Assembly: GCF_024713945.1 (NCBI RefSeq)
Contig: NW_027461523.1
Span: 217,836 to 281,835 of the forward strand
Direction of reading: 5' to 3'
Source of the DNA: Dermatophagoides farinae
Taxonomy: Eukaryota > Arthropoda > Arachnida > Sarcoptiformes > Pyroglyphidae
Length of the DNA: 64,000 bases
Of the stretch, positions 59,304 through 64,000 are shown piece by piece; within the stretch, counting starts at the first letter, position 1, and each line of letters begins with the position of its first letter. A program made the position numbers and the translations under genes. The notes under the pieces are model-generated. The model ran no database searches. It had not been told where the DNA came from and saw only the letters and a program-made list of their open reading frames with translations.

Positions 59304-59979
59304 ATGGATACAGTAAGCCCCATTGCAGTTAAAGCTGAAAACTACAGAACATCAGGTTCTTTTCTTGTCAACAACGCTTTTGTTCATGAAAAGCGGCAGA
59401 GCGGCGAGCTTGTTCAAGCTCAAGGAGCGCTCAACAAAGACGTAAGATCGATGGACGAAAAAGAAAAAGAAAGCCTCGTTGCAATTGATTCCTGTAAGCC
59501 AAACCAAACAAGTATGGAGTTACAGCTGGAAAAAGAAGAGGACACATTTGATTTGCTCCGCAAGGTTATTTCTAACTTAGCTTTGGACAAAGCCACTGTT
59601 GACGAGTTGAAATTTAAATGTACCTACAAATACTATCAGCTCGAACTAACTAAAAAGTATTTGCAAGACCAGTTAAAACTGCTAGAAGAAATTCGCAACA
59701 TTGACAAGAATACGCCATCTGCAATCCTATGTGGATCTTTGCCAAAACCAGTCAAAGTCAAGTCTAAAGCCGCATCAGCTGCTACTAAACCCGGTAGACT
59801 AAGCAAAAAAGAACTCCAAGGTTGTAAGTGGTCACGATGCGGCAACAACCACGCCAGATGAGAAAAAAAGCTTTGTACAAGTTGTCAATAAAGAGATTAA
59901 AGAAACATCTGTGAAGAGCAGCACAACAAACGAGAATCTCGCAGTTAGCTCGTCAAAAAACTACAAAAAAGGCAGGTAA
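59304..59979 (+). CDS. Unknown Lys/Glu-rich protein, at least two exons
   Basis: Exon 1 is 59304-59823 and exon 2 is 59858-59979, giving 213 residues. A central helical block (LELTKKYLQDQLKLLEEIRN) is flanked by charged, low-complexity sequence; the end is Ser/Lys-rich. A further intron of 46 nt (59976-60021, donor GTAAAA) would extend it in frame by a Lys-rich tail to 60061, but the donor is weaker than elsewhere. No family recognised; nuclear location is a guess from the basic tail. Confidence 0.5.
59824..59857 (+). other. 34-nt intron
   Basis: GTAAGT ... CGCCAG, phase 1. Downstream frame stays open 40 codons after splicing, whereas the unspliced frame stops at 59861. Confidence 0.65.
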
Positions 59980-60100
59980 AACTTCAAAAATTAATTCTAA
60001 ACGTGCTCACGATAAATCAAGCAAAAAAAACCTAGCAAAAAGTAAAAAACAAGGAATATAAATAAACTCAATCGCGTTTTGGGACGGTGTATTAAATTTA

Positions 60101-60902
60101 ATGAGGTGGTATGTTAAGCTATACACGTATAAATTTACACGCGAAATTCAAATTATATTTTTTGTAAACTAGTTGCCAAATAGTTGTTTATAAAAAAGGA
60201 TTATATAGTGGAAAAATCTCTTTTCCCACATTCATATTTATATTTTGTTTACTGTTTTATTTTTTATGTTTCAAGTATGAGAAGCCTTGAAAACGGGCTT
60301 AGAATCTGCAGATGGACTGTAAATGACGGCGCCCGGGTATACATTGACCTGATGGGCCAACACGTGGACAGGTTTCGCAAGCTTACACGATTAATAAGGT
60401 TGAGACCGACTTTCGAGATAGCTCGCTCATAATATGGCCCGCTGGACGTCACATTGTTGACGTTATAACTGAATTTCTGTCGTCAGAGTCTACAAAAAAA
60501 TGATTGTTTCAAAAAAATGCACGATGTTTGGAAAGATCTGTAAGTTGCCGTACGGCATTTTAAAATGATGTGCATGGCTTTCTACAAAATCTCTAACTGA
60601 AAATGCTTTGTTGGAGTTTGTGAGTTCTAGCTCAATAATTTTCAAGTTTGCCAAAAAGTCGCTCTTGATAACAAACTACAGCGGCAACGTGACATACTTT
60701 CAGTTCGCGGATTATTTTTTCGTGCTACGTAAGTGCCTTAACGTTCTCAGCCTCACGTCAACTGTACAGCAGCAAAACATCAATCGTTATTTTAGTTAGT
60801 TCAGACCCGTTTATTTACGTAAAGACTAATATCTACAACAAAACAGCTAAATATAATTTTCAACACGTCAACAAAAATTTCAAATGGAAAAAATCAAAAT
60901 AA
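60101..60902 (+). pseudogene. HUS1: HUS1-like 9-1-1 clamp gene, broken across frames
   Basis: HUS1 is part of the PCNA-like 9-1-1 DNA-damage clamp. Pieces in order: an exon starting MRWYVKL (compare MKFRAKI of HUS1); MRSLENGLRIC and DGARVYIDLMGQHVDRF in frame 1, like LRISPDKLNFI and GGVSMWCELEQENFF; DSSLIIWPAGRHIVDVITEF in a second frame, like IYLELTSENLSRALK; MHDVWKDL in a third, like PRKLWKDL; then IIFKFAKKSLLITNYSGNVT and, after a 22-nt intron at 60729-60750, a clamp-like end. At least two frame changes (near 60380 and at an A7 run near 60495) have no intron that explains them. Either the gene is decaying or the sequence has indel errors. It could also be a different clamp subunit (Rad1). 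Confidence 0.45.
60729..60750 (+). other. 22-nt intron in the clamp-like gene
   Basis: GTAAGTGCCTTAAC... ends CTCAG, phase 1, with a CTTAAC branch-like sequence. Splicing opens 50 further codons that complete a clamp-like domain end. Confidence 0.6.
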
Positions 60903-60942
60903 CCCGATCGAAGACGATAAAGTAAATTTTTATATTTATGAT

Positions 60943-61227
60943 TTGGCGAAAAGTTGTTTGTTTCTAGACATTGCTTCCAACAAGAAATCTTCGTGCAACG
61001 TTTTGTTTCAGGTTATGCATGAGATGTTTACACAAGAACTTGATTTTACAGATCTCAACGTATTGAACAATTTTCCAGATTGTGAAAAACTATTGTACGA
61101 CGTTGATCGAATTACGATTATTCTTGATGATTCAGCGATTGAGCCTAGCCGAGTATTGAAGTTTATGAGGCTACTATTTTTGCTTAATTCAATTTTGAAT
61201 CATTACAAACATGTTTATGGTTTCTGA
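60943..61227 (+). CDS. Unassigned coding fragment (Elongator Elp6-like?)
   Basis: A protein-like frame with no good start, open from about 60823. It holds RITIILDDSAIEPSRVLKFM, a Walker-B-like strand and helix that resembles the RecA-fold of Elongator subunit Elp6, or an AAA+ protein such as ORC5. It overlaps the next fragment by 17 bases in another frame, and the two may be one gene split by an indel. Confidence 0.35.
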   Translation: MAKSCLFLDIASNKKSSCNVLFQVMHEMFTQELDFTDLNVLNNFPDCEKLLYDVDRITIILDDSAIEPSRVLKFMRLLFLLNSILNHYKHVYGF

Positions 61228-61600
61228 CGAGCTTAAAATTGTATTTTTTTCTCATTATGTGAGACTTCATACGCTACTTCAAGACTTATTTGATTTCGAA
61301 ATTAATTTTGTTTCTTGTGTAGACAGTGGGATTTACAATAATACTCTGGAAACTTTTTTGCTCGAAGCTACTGAAACATCTCAGACTTGGTCTGAAATTT
61401 ATTATTCAACTAAAAGAGATGTAGGATTCAATTTAAAGAAAATTTTGACTGAAGCCACCAAAAATATGGATCGCTGTTTGATCGTTATTGACAGTCTAAA
61501 ATATGTCAATGCAACACTGCGAAACGAAGCAATGGACCAATTTTTCAAAAGCTGTGTTTTAAATGATTTAGAACCTGAAACAGTATTAGACTTGATTTAA
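61211..61600 (+). CDS. Unassigned coding fragment (Elongator Elp5-like?)
   Basis: 129 codons, ATG at 61211. DELKIVFFSH continues the RecA-like strand of the preceding fragment. Later, CLIVIDSLKYVNATLRNEAM resembles MVIIDSLNYISTEYITRFLS of yeast Elp5/Iki1. It stops without the acidic C-terminal tail of Elp5. Both gene identity and intactness are doubtful. Confidence 0.35.
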   Translation: MFMVSDELKIVFFSHYVRLHTLLQDLFDFEINFVSCVDSGIYNNTLETFLLEATETSQTWSEIYYSTKRDVGFNLKKILTEATKNMDRCLIVIDSLKYVNATLRNEAMDQFFKSCVLNDLEPETVLDLI

Positions 61601-61849
61601 TCCAAAAGACGTCGAGGCACATTCAATTTTAAAAAACTTGAAAAACGAATAAATATCTTTCTGTAATTCAAAAGCAAACTAGCAGCGCGATACTACTTTT
61701 GAGACGGTTTATTTGAAAATAATCACTGCGATTTTATTGTTGTCACAAAGGCATTTAAAAATCTTTTTATCGATATTGCAGATACCGTTGTTTTTATCTG
61801 CACGCCGGGCAACGATAACGTTGGCCAACAACGAAAATATTTAGAAGAT

Positions 61850-63659
61850 ATGGACAAAGACAAACGTTACTTTATGATACAAACAATGCTGGAGTCAAAT
61901 TTTTTGAGTGATAATGCGTATGTCTCTCCAAGCGACAGTTATGTTTTTTCTATAAAAAAAATCAATAGCAACGCAATAAATGAACTTATTATTTTTATTT
62001 TGGAGGTGCTGAAATGGAACGGGGGCAAAAGCTGGAAAGACATAGAAGAAGAGATCCAAAAGTGGATCAGCAACCGGATCTTTGCATGTATTGAGCCAAG
62101 ATCCTTTGCCTCCGTCGTCGATTTGATACTAGAAATTATCGATTACCACATAAACCTTAACGAAATAACAGACAATAGAGTTGATTCGTTTCACATGTTA
62201 TCCCAGAGCTATTTGTCGACCATCTTGTTTTTCACAATATTTGACAAAGTAGAATACCAATATGAAATTTTTGTAGCTCAAAAAGCAAAATTTCTTCAAG
62301 AAACTGGCCTTAAGCATGAAAAGTTCAAAATTTTTTTTGAATACTTGTTTAACAAAACAAGCCGCAGAGATAACGTTATTCGAGTGTTTCGCCGTGAGTT
62401 AGAGTCGCTAGGTCCTGAAGAAAAAGTAGTCGAATATATCAATTCATTTTGCAACGAAAACATCGAAGAAGAAGATAAAAACACGGTCAAATCAAATAGA
62501 TGTGCAATTTCTGTGGTTTTTGCGCGTGCAGAAACGGAGTTTAGCAGTCCACAATTGTCTACGAGTTCTATTACCCAGCACAGAACAGAAACTACTGGAT
62601 CTCAGAGAAAAGAAGAAAGTTTGACTGCAAATTTGCATGATCAAACTGGTTACAGTGATAATTTTACCAAATCGTATTTTGCACTAACTGAGCCAGACAG
62701 TCCTGCCTTGAAAGCTAGTAAAAGACAGTTTGCGGAATCAGAAAAGCCAATTTCGGTCAATGAAACCCTGATATCCGAACTTATTTGCGCTTCAACAAAT
62801 ATCAAAAACATGTTGCTGATAATTCCTTTCATAAACAGGTTTTATCACTATGGCATGCCGATCAACAGTAGAATTTTTTTCCGAGCACTATGCATTGATG
62901 TGAAATATCTGCACAGCACGAAGTTGTCCACTGTTTATTTCAAAATAATTTCGAAATACCATGAGCTTAACAATAACCTTTTGTCCATGATTAAATTGCT
63001 AGACTTAAATAAACAAGTGATTTCGTACTTCGGGCACAATATTTCGATTTTGCATGAGCTTGTAGCCAATTACTTAAAATACAACAAAATAAAAACAAAG
63101 AACGTTCAAAGTTTGGTGGAAACGCAACTGGAGTACATGGCTGCTGCGTACGTCAGACTGGTTTACGCGATCTTGTGGGATCTGACGTCGATGATTCCGA
63201 ACTCTCAAGAATACGTCAGCATTTTTGAAAGCATGTACCTTTCACGAGTGATCACAGAAGAATGCTGGCTTGTGTGGTTTTCAGAATTCAACGCAACCAC
63301 CAACAAAAAACTGCTTGCTTTTGGCGAACTTTTTTCAGAATCTGGGGAAGCACGACATTGCTGAGTATTTCGCAAGTTTAGTGCCCAGCGAAAAAACTGA
63401 AAGTTTTGAAATGAACGCCGCGGAAATTCAAAGCGCCATTGACATTTACAAAGAAATAAAACTTTTTGAGATAAATTACTATCTGGGCTTGGTCAAATCT
63501 GGCGTGACAGATCTAAAACAATTTTATGATATAACAGCGATTGATTTAGTTTTAAGCATTCAAAGAGCCATGGATTGTTCGTTTGTAGGTGAAGATTTTA
63601 CGTCTCAGATTGTCGCTAAAACGCTGCTGGTGCACGAGCGAGTGGCGGAAAAAGCTTGA
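61850..63659 (+). CDS. Unknown helical protein with a frameshift near its end
   Basis: First part (61850-63364) is 504 codons, and protein-like sequence extends upstream in frame to about 61703 without an ATG. The frame then stops within LFSESGEARHC. In the next frame the sequence continues as NLGKHDIAEYFASLVPSEKT to 63659. Removing one T from the T6 run at 63330-63335 would join them. The region YLSRVITEECWLVWFSEF resembles the W2 HEAT domain of eIF2B-epsilon, eIF5 and eIF4G (compare ILAEETILSWFS). A Ser/Thr/Glu-rich linker lies near residue 230. The identification is tentative. Confidence 0.4.
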
Positions 63660-63768
63660 CCTGCCGGTGAAACACACGTATGAACAACTAATAAACGTTT
63701 TTATTCAACTTAAACAACTTTAATTCAATGCATTAACTTGGTGTCGGATAACTCACTGCCAGTAATTT

Positions 63769-64000
63769 TTATTGCGCTTTGGCGAAATATTTCAGTAACA
63801 TCTGCATGAAGTTTTCGTAGTTGAATGCATAGTTTACTTCAATTCTTGGCGTCATAAAATGTAGGAGTAGTAAATCGGCTAATTCTGACATACACTTGGT
63901 CATTTGTTTGGCTTTGTTTGGCTCGTTTAACGTGACAGCGAGATAGTAGAAGTTTGGGAGACGCAGAATATAAATAAACGTTTGACCGTAGTAGTCTTTC
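63769..64000 (-). CDS. Unknown protein, C-terminal end only
   Basis: A minus-strand frame entering from the right edge and stopping at 63769, about 76 codons. The sequence is protein-like: FIYILRLPNFYYLAVTLNEP, then KQMTKCMSELADLLLLHFMT and a Phe/Tyr-rich end. No family recognised. It is convergent with the preceding gene. Confidence 0.55.
   Translation of the reverse strand, partial: KDYYGQTFIYILRLPNFYYLAVTLNEPNKAKQMTKCMSELADLLLLHFMTPRIEVNYAFNYENFMQMLLKYFAKAQ

Noticed and set aside
59895-60061. Histone H3-tail-like reading (ARQKTTKKAGK) in an alternative frame
   Set aside because: Opens only after a TGA and has no H3 core; better explained as the Lys-rich end of the upstream gene.
60336-60370. 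35-nt intron (donor GTATAC) joining two frames of the clamp gene
   Set aside because: Would delete a segment that aligns with HUS1, and the donor is unlike the others.
1-64000. tRNA, rRNA, CRISPR or transposon genes
   Set aside because: Visual search for tRNA B boxes, rRNA, arrays and transposase motifs gave nothing supportable; a covariance-model scan would be decisive.

Overview
This window is nuclear DNA from a very compact, AT-rich eukaryotic genome. It carries about 42 protein genes, nearly all housekeeping: three RNA polymerase/TFIID-type transcription factors, spliceosome parts, proteasome parts, six ribosomal proteins, a tryptophanyl-tRNA synthetase and a glycolytic kinase. The standard genetic code is in use, since TAA, TAG and TGA all end recognisable proteins. 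The proteins are diverged, often shortened or with eroded motifs, and intergenic gaps are commonly 40-250 bases. That suggests a reduced, fast-evolving unicellular eukaryote, plausibly a parasite. I cannot place it in a named group from sequence alone.

The most informative structural feature is a set of tiny GT-AG introns of 22-34 nt. They have an almost invariant GTAAGT donor and usually a T-rich (T)TAG end. I found them by reading past ORF starts and stops. They change the gene models of U2AF2 (3450-4523), a formin (20126-22300), an unknown gene (22435-22982), a coiled-coil gene (26092-27676), a helical unknown (29428-30460), a membrane protein (42224-43583), a RAD51 paralog (44123-44892) and an unknown gene (59304-59979). 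In each case removing the intron joins the flanking frames.

Layout. 0-7 kb: formin fragment, U2AF2 without RRM2, two unknowns, RAB6. 7-20 kb: TPR/PRMT-like protein, LRR-like unknown, TAF2 with a C-terminal bromodomain, proteasome RPT3. 20-32 kb: second formin, unknown, RNA 5'-triphosphatase, eL34, PLRG1/PRP46, coiled coil, eroded DEAD-box-like protein, helical unknowns, IWS1/SPN1. 32-43 kb: eL38, PGK, signal-peptide/TM protein, RPC3, TrpRS, CNOT9, unknowns. 43-50 kb: eL37, RAD51 paralog, unknown, GBP-like GTPase with signal peptide and TM region. 50-60 kb: PWP1, unknowns, a large cysteine-rich secreted protein, eS1, uS14, UMP1/POMP-like protein, eS31 fused to a diverged ubiquitin-like domain, a polytopic membrane protein and a Lys-rich protein.

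60-64 kb is different. Recognisable coding pieces (HUS1-like sliding clamp, an Elongator-like fragment, a W2/HEAT-like protein) run across several reading frames with homopolymer-associated shifts. Either the sequence there carries indel errors or these genes are decaying.

Two gaps stand out in the packing: 34425-35664 and 49280-50614. I see no tRNA, rRNA, CRISPR array or transposon anywhere in the window.
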